Part shown: piece by piece, positions 15,748 to 23,194 of the stretch | Layout of the letters: each line of letters opens with the position of its first letter | Position numbering within the stretch: the stretch's first letter is position 1 | Assembly: GCF_001941845.1 (NCBI RefSeq) | Contig: NZ_CP018870.1 | Coordinates: forward strand, 2,697,001 to 2,761,000 | Reading direction: 5' to 3' | Source of the DNA: Streptomyces sp. TN58 | Lineage (GTDB): Bacteria; Actinomycetota; Actinomycetes; Streptomycetales; Streptomycetaceae | Length of the DNA stretch: 64,000 nt | Notes under the pieces: generated by a model | The model's database searches: none | Seen by the model: the letters and a program-made list of their open reading frames with translations, nothing else | Told to the model about the DNA's origin: nothing | Made by a program: the position numbers and the translations under genes

Positions 15748-16284
15748 GTGATCTGTTACGGACCGGCCGTCCTCGATCTGACGGACGAGCTCGCCGACGC
15801 CTATGGCGAGGTCTTCTCGGCCCCGCCGTGGAACGAAGATGCAGAAACCATTCGCCAGTTCGCCGTACGCCTACAGGCCGACAGCCGCCGCGCCGGCTTC
15901 CGCACCGCCTTCGCACAGTCGGCCCTCGGCGTCGACGGATTCGCCACCGCCTGGCTGACGCCCCGCGCCTTCCCCACCGACCGCGCCTACCGGCAGGTCG
16001 CCGCCCAGCTCGGCCGTCAGCGCGTACGGGAACTCCTCGTCGGCGCCCTGGAGATCGACGAACTCGCCGTACGCCCCCACGCGCGCGGGCACGGCACCGG
16101 CCGCGCCCTGCTCGCGGAGATCACCGCCGACGCCCCCGACGCACGCGCCTGGCTGCTGACCGCACGCGTCGCCACCGACACCGTCGCCACCTACCACCGG
16201 CTCGGCTGGCACGAGGTGACACCCCTGCCCGGCACGGAGAACGGCGTCGCCGTGTTCCTCGCCCCGAACCACCCCTCGGCCTGA
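15748..16284 (+). CDS. GNAT-family N-acetyltransferase
   Basis: This 178-residue protein has the acetyl-CoA binding signature of GNAT enzymes in ELAVRPHARGHGTGRALLAEI (about residues 95-117), where RGHGTG matches the RxxGxG/A loop. The C-terminal VATYHRLGWHEV is the usual strand-helix-strand ending. It probably acetylates a small molecule or protein amine, and the substrate cannot be read from the sequence. The start is GTG 15748 with AAGGAG about 9 bases upstream. It stands alone, followed 34 bases later by the AbiEi-like gene. Confidence 0.85.
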   Translation: MICYGPAVLDLTDELADAYGEVFSAPPWNEDAETIRQFAVRLQADSRRAGFRTAFAQSALGVDGFATAWLTPRAFPTDRAYRQVAAQLGRQRVRELLVGALEIDELAVRPHARGHGTGRALLAEITADAPDARAWLLTARVATDTVATYHRLGWHEVTPLPGTENGVAVFLAPNHPSA

Positions 16285-16318
16285 GCGTCGGCCGCCCGCC
16301 ACCGGGCATACCCGGGGC

Positions 16319-17335
16319 ATGATCACGCGTACCGCACACCGCCAGCTGAACATGGCCACCCACCACCAGCTCCGCCAGGCCGGCATCCCGGCCGCCACCA
16401 TCAGCGGCCGCAGCCGCCGGGGAGGACCCTGGCAGCGGCTCCTGCCCAGGGTGTACCTCCTGCAGACCGGCCCGCCCGACCCCCGGCAGCAGGCCCTCGC
16501 CGCCGTCCTGTACGCCGCCCCCACCTCCGCGGAGCCGCTCTCCGGCACCACCGCCGCACTCACCGGCGGCGCGGCCCTCGCCCTCCTCGGCATCCGCGAC
16601 GCCCCACCCGAACCACTCGACGTCCTCGTCCGCGCCCCCCGGTCGGTGGCGGCCACCGGCCGCGTCCGACCCCTCACCACCGCCCGATGGCCCGCGACCA
16701 TCACCATCGCCGGCGTACCCAGCACCCGCCCGGTCCGGGCCGCCACCGACTTCGCGGCCCGCACGGACGACCCGGACCTGGTGCGCTCCGTCCTCGCGAA
16801 CGTCGTCCAGGGCGGCTGGTGCCACCCGCACGACCTGCACGCCGAACTGCGCGCGGGCCGGATCCGGCACCGCCCCGCCGTCCGGGCGGCGGCCGCCGAG
16901 CTGGTCGCCGGAGTACGGTCGATCGCCGAAGGCCGCGCACGCGACGCCCTGTCCGCCACGGACCTGCCCGCACCGCTGTGGAACGCCCGGCTCCACCGAC
17001 CCGACGGCGCCTTCCTCGCGAGCCCCGACGCGTACTGGCCCGAAGAGGGCGTGGCCCTGGAGATCGACTCCGCGGAGTACCACTACACCCGCGACTCCTG
17101 GCAGGCCACACTGCGCCGCAGACTGCGCATGGAGGCGTTGGGCGTCCTGGTGGCCAGCACCACGCCCGGCCTTCTGCGCCACGAACCGGCGGACCTGATC
17201 GCCGCGCTCCGCGCGCTCCTCGCCCTGGGCGCCGCCCGCCCCGCCCCACCGCGCGTCACCGCCCGCGGCCACGCCCAGCTGGAACTGCCGCTCCCCAGAC
17301 CCCCTCAGGCTCCGAAGGCGCGGGACACCGTGTAG
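16319..17335 (+). CDS. AbiEi-like / DUF559-type protein
   Basis: This 338-residue protein resembles actinobacterial proteins annotated as type IV toxin-antitoxin AbiEi antitoxin-like. The N-terminus (QLRQAGIPAATISGRSRRGGPWQ) looks like the short winged helix that precedes an AbiEi_1-like region. The C-terminal part, with EEGVALEIDSAEYH and TLRRRLRMEALGVLVA, resembles the DUF559/Vsr-like endonuclease fold with a conserved E-x-D. No AbiEii nucleotidyltransferase toxin is encoded nearby, so it is unlikely to be a working type IV antitoxin. A solitary role in DNA or RNA metabolism is possible. The 3' end overlaps the convergent DUF445 gene by 31 bases. Confidence 0.65.
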   Translation: MITRTAHRQLNMATHHQLRQAGIPAATISGRSRRGGPWQRLLPRVYLLQTGPPDPRQQALAAVLYAAPTSAEPLSGTTAALTGGAALALLGIRDAPPEPLDVLVRAPRSVAATGRVRPLTTARWPATITIAGVPSTRPVRAATDFAARTDDPDLVRSVLANVVQGGWCHPHDLHAELRAGRIRHRPAVRAAAAELVAGVRSIAEGRARDALSATDLPAPLWNARLHRPDGAFLASPDAYWPEEGVALEIDSAEYHYTRDSWQATLRRRLRMEALGVLVASTTPGLLRHEPADLIAALRALLALGAARPAPPRVTARGHAQLELPLPRPPQAPKARDTV

Positions 17336-18648
17336 ATCAGCAGGCCCGCCAGGGCGCCGACCACCGTGCCGTTGATACGGATGAACTGCAGGTCGCGGCC
17401 GATGTGGGCCTCGATCTTGCGCGAGGTGTGCTCGGCGTCCCAGCCCGCCACCGTGTCCGTGATCAGCGAGGTGATCTCCCACCGGTAGGTCGTCACGACA
17501 TAGACGACCGCACCCTCGATCCAGCCCTCCAGCTTCGCCTGCAGGCGGCCGTCCGTGGCCAGGCGCGCGCCCAGCGAGATCAGCGAGGCGCGCACGCGCA
17601 GGCGCAGCTCGCTCTGCTCGTCCTCCGCCGCCGAGATGATCATCGAGCGGATCGCGGACCATGCGGAGGCGATGACGTCCTGGACCTCGTCACGGGCCAG
17701 GATCTCCGACTTCAGGCGCTCCACCCTCGCGCGCGTCTCCGTGTCCGACTGCAGGTCGGAAGCGAAATCCCGCAGGAAGCGGTCCACCGCCGCGCGCGCC
17801 GGATGCTCGGGCATGTCCCGCATCTCCGTGACGAAGCGCAGCAGCTCCTTGTAGACGCGCTCACCCACCTTGCGGTCCACGAACCGCGGGGTCCAGCCGG
17901 GCGCGCCGCCCTGGACGGCGTCCGTGATCGAGTCCCCGTGGGTGACCAGCCAGTCGTGGGCCTTGGCGCACACGAGGTCGACGGCACGGCGGTGGCCGCC
18001 GTCCGCGACGACCTTCTGCAGCGTCTTGCCCAACCCCGGCGCGATCTCCGCGGACTCGGCGCGCCGGGTGATCGCCTCGCCCACGACGGCCTGCACGTCC
18101 GAATCGCGCAGCACGGTCAGCGCACCGCGCAGGGCGGTGGCCAGTTCGGCCGTGACGCGGTCGGCGTGCGCGGGCTCGGCCAGCCAGGCGCCCAGACGGC
18201 CGCCGATCCCGAGGGCGTGCAGGCGGGCGCGGACCACGTCGGAGGAGAGGAAGTTCTCCCCGACGAACTCACCGAGCGTGGCGCCGAACTGGTCCTTCTT
18301 GGTCGGGATGATCGCCGTGTGCGGGATGGGCAGGCCGAGCGGCCGTTTGAAGAGCGCCGTGACGGCGAACCAGTCCGCGAGCGCGCCGACCATGCCGGCC
18401 TCCGCGGCGGCGGCGACGTAGCCGGCCCAGCCGCCGGCGCCGGCGTGCTCGGCGTACGTGGCCAGTACGTACACCAGCGCGACCAGGAGCAGCAGGCCGG
18501 TGGCGGTGGCCTTCATGCGGCGGACGCCGCGGCGGCGCTCCTCGTCGGCGGCGTTGAACACGAACGCTCCGCGGGTGGGGGGCGGTGCGTTTGGCGGCGG
18601 CTGCGGCGGTGGCGCGGCGGTGCCGCCCGCTGTGGTGCGGTTCTCCAT
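17305..18648 (-). CDS. DUF445-family membrane protein
   Basis: This 447-residue protein has a Pro-rich N-terminus and two close hydrophobic segments (TGLLLLVALVYVLATYA and WAGYVAAAAEAGMVGALADW) that lead into the conserved DUF445 motif ADWFAVTALFKRPLGLPIPH. A long helical region follows, and a final membrane helix (INGTVVGALAGLLIYTVSR) lies near the C-terminus. DUF445 proteins are membrane proteins of unknown function that are widespread in actinobacteria. ATG 18648 is preferred because CAGGAA precedes it by 5 bases. The frame stays open for 888 more bases upstream, but only through the repeat block. The end overlaps the AbiEi-like gene on the opposite strand by 31 bases. Confidence 0.85.
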   Translation of the reverse strand: MENRTTAGGTAAPPPQPPPNAPPPTRGAFVFNAADEERRRGVRRMKATATGLLLLVALVYVLATYAEHAGAGGWAGYVAAAAEAGMVGALADWFAVTALFKRPLGLPIPHTAIIPTKKDQFGATLGEFVGENFLSSDVVRARLHALGIGGRLGAWLAEPAHADRVTAELATALRGALTVLRDSDVQAVVGEAITRRAESAEIAPGLGKTLQKVVADGGHRRAVDLVCAKAHDWLVTHGDSITDAVQGGAPGWTPRFVDRKVGERVYKELLRFVTEMRDMPEHPARAAVDRFLRDFASDLQSDTETRARVERLKSEILARDEVQDVIASAWSAIRSMIISAAEDEQSELRLRVRASLISLGARLATDGRLQAKLEGWIEGAVVYVVTTYRWEITSLITDTVAGWDAEHTSRKIEAHIGRDLQFIRINGTVVGALAGLLIYTVSRAFGA

Positions 18649-19558
18649 GTGTTCCTGCCTTCCCCCGGGGGCGCCGGTTTTGTCTGCATAGCATCCGACT
18701 CCTGGGAGGCGGGGGGAGTTCCCGCCACGCCGTTCCGCTCCCGCGGCGGGTCGCAGTTCGGGGGCGGCCCCGGGCCCGTGTGCTCGGGCTCTGCCCCAGG
18801 GCCCGCGCCCTTCCGCTCCCGCGGGGGTAGCGGTTTCGGGGTGGCCCCCGGGTCGGTGTGCGGGGGCTCTGCCCTTCCGCTCCCGCGGGGGTGGCCGTTT
18901 CGGGGTGGCCCCCGGGCCGGTGGTGACGGGGCGCTGCCCCAGGCCCCGCGCCTCAAGCGCCGGCGGGGCTGGGATGGTGCGGGCGGTCGCAGGGCCGGGC
19001 CCTTCCGCTCCCGCGGGGGTAGCGGTTTGGGGGTGGCCCCCGGGCCGTGTGCTGGGGCTCTGCCCCAGGCCCCGCGCCTCAAGCGCCGGCGGGGCTGGTG
19101 TGGTGCGGGCGGTCGCGGGGCCGGGCAGGGGTGTCTCCTCGGCTCGGCGAGCGCAAGCGATCACCACGGTGCCCGGCGGTGACGCCTCGTCCTGCGGGGA
19201 CACCCCTCCCCGTCCCCGCTCCAACCGCGACGAGAAAGGTGTCCCCAAAGCCCCCTCGGCGGCTGCCGGGTACTGGCGAATGCACTGCTGTGGGGTGGGG
19301 ACACGGCGGAGTGTCCCCGCAGGACGAGCGCGCACCACCGGCCCGCCTCCGCGATATGCAGTACCGCGCGAGCCGAGGAGACATTCCGGCGGGGCACCAC
19401 CCCACACCACCCAAGCCCCGCCGGCGATTGAGGCGCGGGGTCTGGGGCAGAGCCCCAGCACCACCGGCCCGGGGGCTACCCCGAAACCGCCACCCCCGCG
19501 GGAGCGGAAGGGTCTGGGGCAGCGCCCCGGCACCACCGGCCGGGCCGCAGGGAACCGG
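18649..19558. repeat. Non-coding block of nested GC-rich repeats
   Basis: No gene is supported here. Open frames exist on both strands but consist of Pro/Arg/Gly-rich shadow sequence. The block contains five copies of a roughly 42-base unit beginning TTCCGCTCCCGCGG and ending in GCCCCCGGG. Copies start at 18733, 18811, 18875 and 19003, and one inverted copy lies at about 19468-19510. Between them are copies of the dispersed palindrome CGCGCCTCAAGCGCCGGCGGGGC (about 18942, 19069 and, inverted, 19413) and CTCTGCCCCAG/CTGGGGCAGAG pairs. The middle (19186-19328) holds a separate hairpin array. Similar repeats occur at 36150, 42547 and 58353. Confidence 0.8.
19186..19328. repeat. 18-bp perfect inverted repeat enclosing further GGGGACAC/GTGTCCCC pairs
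   Basis: Arms 19186-19203 and 19311-19328 are perfectly complementary over 18 bases with 107 bases between them. Inside, GTGTCCCC at 19239-19246 and GGGGACAC at 19297-19304 allow the outer octamers to pair with alternative partners, so several exclusive hairpins can form. No protein is supported. It could be a small mobile palindrome, a structured RNA or a double terminator. Function is unknown. Confidence 0.6.
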
Positions 19559-20212
19559 CTACTTGTGGAGGGACAGGCCTCCCCCCGGACGCTTCCGCCG
19601 CTTGATCTTGACCTCCACGCCGCCCCAGAAGGCGAAGCCCGTCACCACCACCCGCGGAGCGCCCGGTTCCGTCGGGCCCGGGCTGTCCCGCTGGTCGAAC
19701 GCGCCCATGAAGCCGAAGCCCCGTACGTCCACATCCACCCCCGGCGGCACCGTGATCTCGATGCCGCCCATCACCGCGACGCAGTTGATCACCACCTCGC
19801 GCTGCGCGAAGTCCGCCTCGCGCAGGTCCAGCTCACCGCCGCCCCAGAACGCCACCGCGTCGAAGCGGGCCGGAACCGTCCACCGGCCCTTGCGCTGGAA
19901 GCCAGACATCACCGCCACGGCCCACGACGACGTCCCCGTCCCGCCGATCCGGGCCGGCCAGTCGGAGCCGCCCGCCGCCACCGCCGGCGGCGGGGCGGCG
20001 GCCGGGCCGGTGGGCGCCGGGAGGTCGGCCGTCAGCGGTTCCAGCTCCGCGTACGTGCGGGACTTGTACGCGGCCTCCAGCCGCTCCTCGAACTCGTCCA
20101 TGTCGAGCCGGCCCTCGGCGACGGCGTCCCGAAGACGCTCCACCACCCGGTCCCGGTCGGCATCCGACGCCCTCAACTCCGGCAACGGCTTCTCCGGCCG
20201 CTCGTCACTCAT
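19559..20212 (-). CDS. DUF1707 protein with LiaF-like C-terminal domain
   Basis: This 217-residue protein starts with a DUF1707 domain (LRASDADRDRVVERLRDAVAEG...GRLDMDEFEERLEAAY type, residues about 10-60). A Pro/Ala linker leads to a beta-rich C-terminal region (AVAFWGGGELDLREADF, AVMGGIEITVPPGV, GFAFWGGVEVKIKRR) that resembles the LiaF-type cell-wall-antibiotic response domain. Such proteins are common in Streptomyces, are probably membrane or cell-envelope associated, and have no proven role. ATG 20212 is chosen because the domain starts directly after it. A GTG six bases upstream is an alternative. The next gene upstream on this strand ends 108 bases away. Confidence 0.8.
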   Translation of the reverse strand: MSDERPEKPLPELRASDADRDRVVERLRDAVAEGRLDMDEFEERLEAAYKSRTYAELEPLTADLPAPTGPAAAPPPAVAAGGSDWPARIGGTGTSSWAVAVMSGFQRKGRWTVPARFDAVAFWGGGELDLREADFAQREVVINCVAVMGGIEITVPPGVDVDVRGFGFMGAFDQRDSPGPTEPGAPRVVVTGFAFWGGVEVKIKRRKRPGGGLSLHK

Positions 20213-20320
20213 ACGCACCAGACTATGCACGCCCGCACGCGAGTTGTATGGCCCGACCCCTGATACCGCCCCCACCGAACCCTGAGACCGCCCCCGAGCC
20301 CCGCCGCGGCGCGGCCGTGC

Positions 20321-21292
20321 TCAGCCCCGGCCCGCGTACATCCGCGCGATGACGTCCTCGATGTCCGGCTCCCGCACCGACAGGTCCACCAGCGGATACC
20401 GCGCCGCCACCGCCGACACCAGCGGCGCCGCCGACGACCCCGCCGGGAACGCCAGCCACTGCCTCGGCCCCTCCACCTTCACCACCCGCGCCCCCGGCAC
20501 ACTGATCGGCGCCAGCTCCCGCTCCAGGTCCACCACCAGCGTCCGCTCGCTCTCCCCCGCCGCCCCCGCCGCGTGCAGACCGCCCAGCGCCCCGTCGTAC
20601 ATCAACCGCCCGTGGTCGATCACCATCACCCGCTCGCAGAGCTGCTCGATGTCCTGCAGGTCGTGCGTGGTCAGCAGCACCGTCGTGCCGCGTTCCTCGT
20701 TCAACTGCCGCAGGAAGCCGCGCACCTTCGCCTTGCTCACCACGTCCAGCCCGATCGTCGGCTCGTCCAGGTACAGCACGTCCGGATCGTGCAGCAGCGC
20801 CGCCGCGATGTCCCCCCGCATCCGCTGCCCGAGCGACAGCTGGCGTACCGGTACGTCGAGCAGCTCCGCCAGGTCGAGGCGGTCCACGCACCGCTCCAGG
20901 TTCTCCTCGAACCGCGCCCGCGGCACCCGGTACATCCGCCGCATCAGCCCGTAGGAGTCCTTCAGCGGCAGGTCCCACCACAGTGTGGTGCGCTGCCCGA
21001 ACACCACCCCGATCCGCTGCGCGAGGCGCACCCGCTCCCGCGACGGGTCGATGCCCGCGACCCGCAGCCGGCCGCCGCTCGGCGTCAGGATGCCGGTCAG
21101 CATCTTGATCGTCGTCGACTTGCCCGCCCCGTTGGGGCCGATGTAGCCGACCACCTCACCCCGCGCGACCGTGAAGCTGATCCCGTCCACCGCCCTGACC
21201 TGGCGTTTCTCCCGGCGCATCAGACCCACCCGGCGCCGTACGTCAAAGACCTTCTCGACCCCGTCCAGCGAGATCAGCGCATCATCCACCAC
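20321..21292 (-). CDS. ABC exporter ATP-binding protein
   Basis: This 323-residue nucleotide-binding subunit of an ABC-2 type exporter has Walker A GYIGPNGAGKST (about 49-60), the Q-loop region VVFGQRTTLWWDLP, signature LSLGQRMRGDIAAALL, Walker B VLYLDEPTIGLD and switch His in LLTTHDLQD. The segment GQRTTLWWDLP is characteristic of the subgroup that pairs with ABC2_membrane_6 (DUF990) permeases. It starts with GTG 21292, 3 bases after the second permease stop, so the three genes form an operon. It powers export of an unknown substrate across the membrane. Confidence 0.92.
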   Translation of the reverse strand: MVDDALISLDGVEKVFDVRRRVGLMRREKRQVRAVDGISFTVARGEVVGYIGPNGAGKSTTIKMLTGILTPSGGRLRVAGIDPSRERVRLAQRIGVVFGQRTTLWWDLPLKDSYGLMRRMYRVPRARFEENLERCVDRLDLAELLDVPVRQLSLGQRMRGDIAAALLHDPDVLYLDEPTIGLDVVSKAKVRGFLRQLNEERGTTVLLTTHDLQDIEQLCERVMVIDHGRLMYDGALGGLHAAGAAGESERTLVVDLERELAPISVPGARVVKVEGPRQWLAFPAGSSAAPLVSAVAARYPLVDLSVREPDIEDVIARMYAGRG

Positions 21293-21295
21293 GAC

Positions 21296-22210
21296 TCAGC
21301 TCCCCGTGCTCCGGTACGAACGGACTCCCGCGCGCCAGGCCAGCGACGCGGGCACGAACACCGCGAGGGCCACCAGCGGGCTCAGGAACGCGGCCCACCC
21401 CGGCAGACCCAGCGGATCGGGCCGGCCCAGCACGTACAGCGCGGGCAGCCAGTTGACGAAGGCCAGCGGGACGACGAAGGTCACCCCGCGCAGCAGGTCG
21501 GTCGCGAAGACCGTCGGCGGGTACTGCAGCATCGTGCAGCCGCCGTAGGTGAAGGAGTTCTGCACCTCCGCCGCGTCCCCGGCGACGAACTGGAACGCCG
21601 CCCCGCCCACCATCACCGCCGCGAAGATCGACCCGCCGGCCAGCAGCATCACCGGTACCAGCAGCACCTTCACGGCCGTCCACTCCACGTCCAGCGTCCA
21701 CAGCGCCCAGCCCAGCACCCCCAGCCCCTGCCCGATCCGGCCCAGCCGGCGCAGCGCGAACCGGTCGGCCGCGACCTGCGCGAGCAGCGGCAGCGGGCGC
21801 ACCAGCATGGTGTCGAGCGAGCCGTCACGGATCCTGGCGCCGATCCGGTCGGTGTTGCCCAGCAGCAGGTCCGCCAGCCCCAGGGCCGCCGAGCAGGACC
21901 CGTACAGCAGCGCGACCTCGGGCAGCGTGAAGCCGCCGAGGACGTCCACGTGCGAGAACATGATGTAGATCGCGACGAAGTCCAGCAGCGTGATCGCCGC
22001 GTTCCCCAGCGTCGACAGGACGAAGGACGTCCGGTACGTCATCGTCGACCGGATCCACATCGCCACGATCAGGCCGTAGCCGCGCAGCCCCTCCCGGAAC
22101 CGGCCGCGCGCCGGCGGCACCTCCAGCCCGGCGAACTCCCGCCGCTCCCGTACCGCGTCGGCCACCCCGGCCGCGCCACCCGCCTCGGCCACCCCAGCCA
22201 CCTCAGCCAC
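21296..22210 (-). CDS. ABC-2 type (DUF990-like) permease, second subunit
   Basis: This 304-residue membrane protein has about six hydrophobic segments (SFVLSTLGNAAITLLDFVAI, VALLYGSCSAALGLADLLLG, VLLVPVMLLAGGSIFAAVM, GVTFVVPLAFVNWLPALYVL and LVALAVFVPASLAW among them). Motifs typical of DUF990 permeases include RDGSLDTMLVRPLP. The start is GTG 22210, which overlaps the stop of the first permease by 8 bases. A GTG three codons later is also possible. It is the middle gene of the exporter operon and should form a heterodimer with the first permease. Confidence 0.85.
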   Translation of the reverse strand: MAEVAGVAEAGGAAGVADAVRERREFAGLEVPPARGRFREGLRGYGLIVAMWIRSTMTYRTSFVLSTLGNAAITLLDFVAIYIMFSHVDVLGGFTLPEVALLYGSCSAALGLADLLLGNTDRIGARIRDGSLDTMLVRPLPLLAQVAADRFALRRLGRIGQGLGVLGWALWTLDVEWTAVKVLLVPVMLLAGGSIFAAVMVGGAAFQFVAGDAAEVQNSFTYGGCTMLQYPPTVFATDLLRGVTFVVPLAFVNWLPALYVLGRPDPLGLPGWAAFLSPLVALAVFVPASLAWRAGVRSYRSTGS

Positions 22211-23018
22211 CCTGGACCACCACCTTCCGCGTAGCCGCCGACTGCAACAGCCGTCCCACACCCAGCAGTACGAGGACCCAGCCCGCCTGGAAGCCCAGCG
22301 CACGGACCGCGCCCCCGGCCCCCGCGTGCTCGCCCAGCAGCACGTCCAGCGGGACCTGGAGCATCGCCGCCCACGGCAGTACGCGCACGAACTCACCGAA
22401 AGCACCGGGGAAGACGGTCAGCGGCAGCAGCATCCCCGAGAAGAAGACCGAGACGACGGTCGCCATCAGGTTGATCCCGGAGCCGTCCAGCAGCCAGAAG
22501 GCCAGCAGTCCCAGCAGGTAGCGCACCGCGAAGCTCACCACCAGCCCCAGCGTCACCGACACGAGGAACAGCAGCCAGCGCGACGGGTCCGAAGGCAGCG
22601 CCAGCCGGAAGACCAGCGCCCCCGCCGCGAGCGGGACCAGCCCCCGCCCCAGCAGTTGGAAGGCAGCCCGGCCCAGGTCGGCCGCCAGCCACCACACCTG
22701 CAGGTCGGCGGGCCGGTACAGGTCGACGGCGATGTCGCCCGTACGCACCCGCTCCTGAAGCTCCTCCTGGAACCCGCCCCCGATCAACGCCCCCGCCGCC
22801 AGCAGCGACTGGCTCACCCAGACGAACGTCAGGGCCTGCGCCTGGTCGTACCCGCCCAGCCCCGGCCGCTGCTCCCACAGCGCGATGTAGGTGAAGGCAA
22901 CGATGAACCCGAACACGGTGTTGGTGAACACCCCCGCCGCGGTCGCCGTCCCGTAGGTGGCGTAGCGCCGGAATCCGCCGGCCGCGACCGCCGCGTAAAG
23001 GGCCACTCTCTGGCGCAC
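22203..23018 (-). CDS. ABC-2 type (DUF990-like) permease, first subunit
   Basis: This is a 271-residue membrane protein with about six transmembrane segments. It carries the equivalent conserved motif RTGDIAVDLYRPADLQ, matching the RDGSLDTMLVRPLP motif of its partner. GTG 23018 is preferred because GGAGGGG lies 5 bases upstream. An earlier GTG at 23039 would add seven unlikely residues. It leads the three-gene exporter operon and faces the penicillin-binding protein gene across a 176-base divergent region. Confidence 0.85.
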   Translation of the reverse strand: MRQRVALYAAVAAGGFRRYATYGTATAAGVFTNTVFGFIVAFTYIALWEQRPGLGGYDQAQALTFVWVSQSLLAAGALIGGGFQEELQERVRTGDIAVDLYRPADLQVWWLAADLGRAAFQLLGRGLVPLAAGALVFRLALPSDPSRWLLFLVSVTLGLVVSFAVRYLLGLLAFWLLDGSGINLMATVVSVFFSGMLLPLTVFPGAFGEFVRVLPWAAMLQVPLDVLLGEHAGAGGAVRALGFQAGWVLVLLGVGRLLQSAATRKVVVQGG

Positions 23019-23194
23019 CGTATCCCCTCCGTTTTCCACGTCGTTCCTACGTCGGCCAAAGCGCGCGAGCTTAGTGCGGAGGGGCGAGCCACGCGACCGA
23101 TTTACCCCCGTCCGGAGCGGTTGTCACCGGCCATCGGGTAGACACCATGAGGTACAGAAGTGGATATTTCGAACAGCGTCGAGGAGTCCTGGAG

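Noticed and set aside
18733..19510. CRISPR array
   Set aside because: The repeats are irregularly spaced, partly inverted and separated by other repeats rather than by unique spacers of constant length; no cas gene is present.
18905..20285. Long open frames through the repeat block and antisense to the DUF1707 gene
   Set aside because: The translations are Pro/Arg/Gly-rich without domain features, and they run across palindromic repeats.
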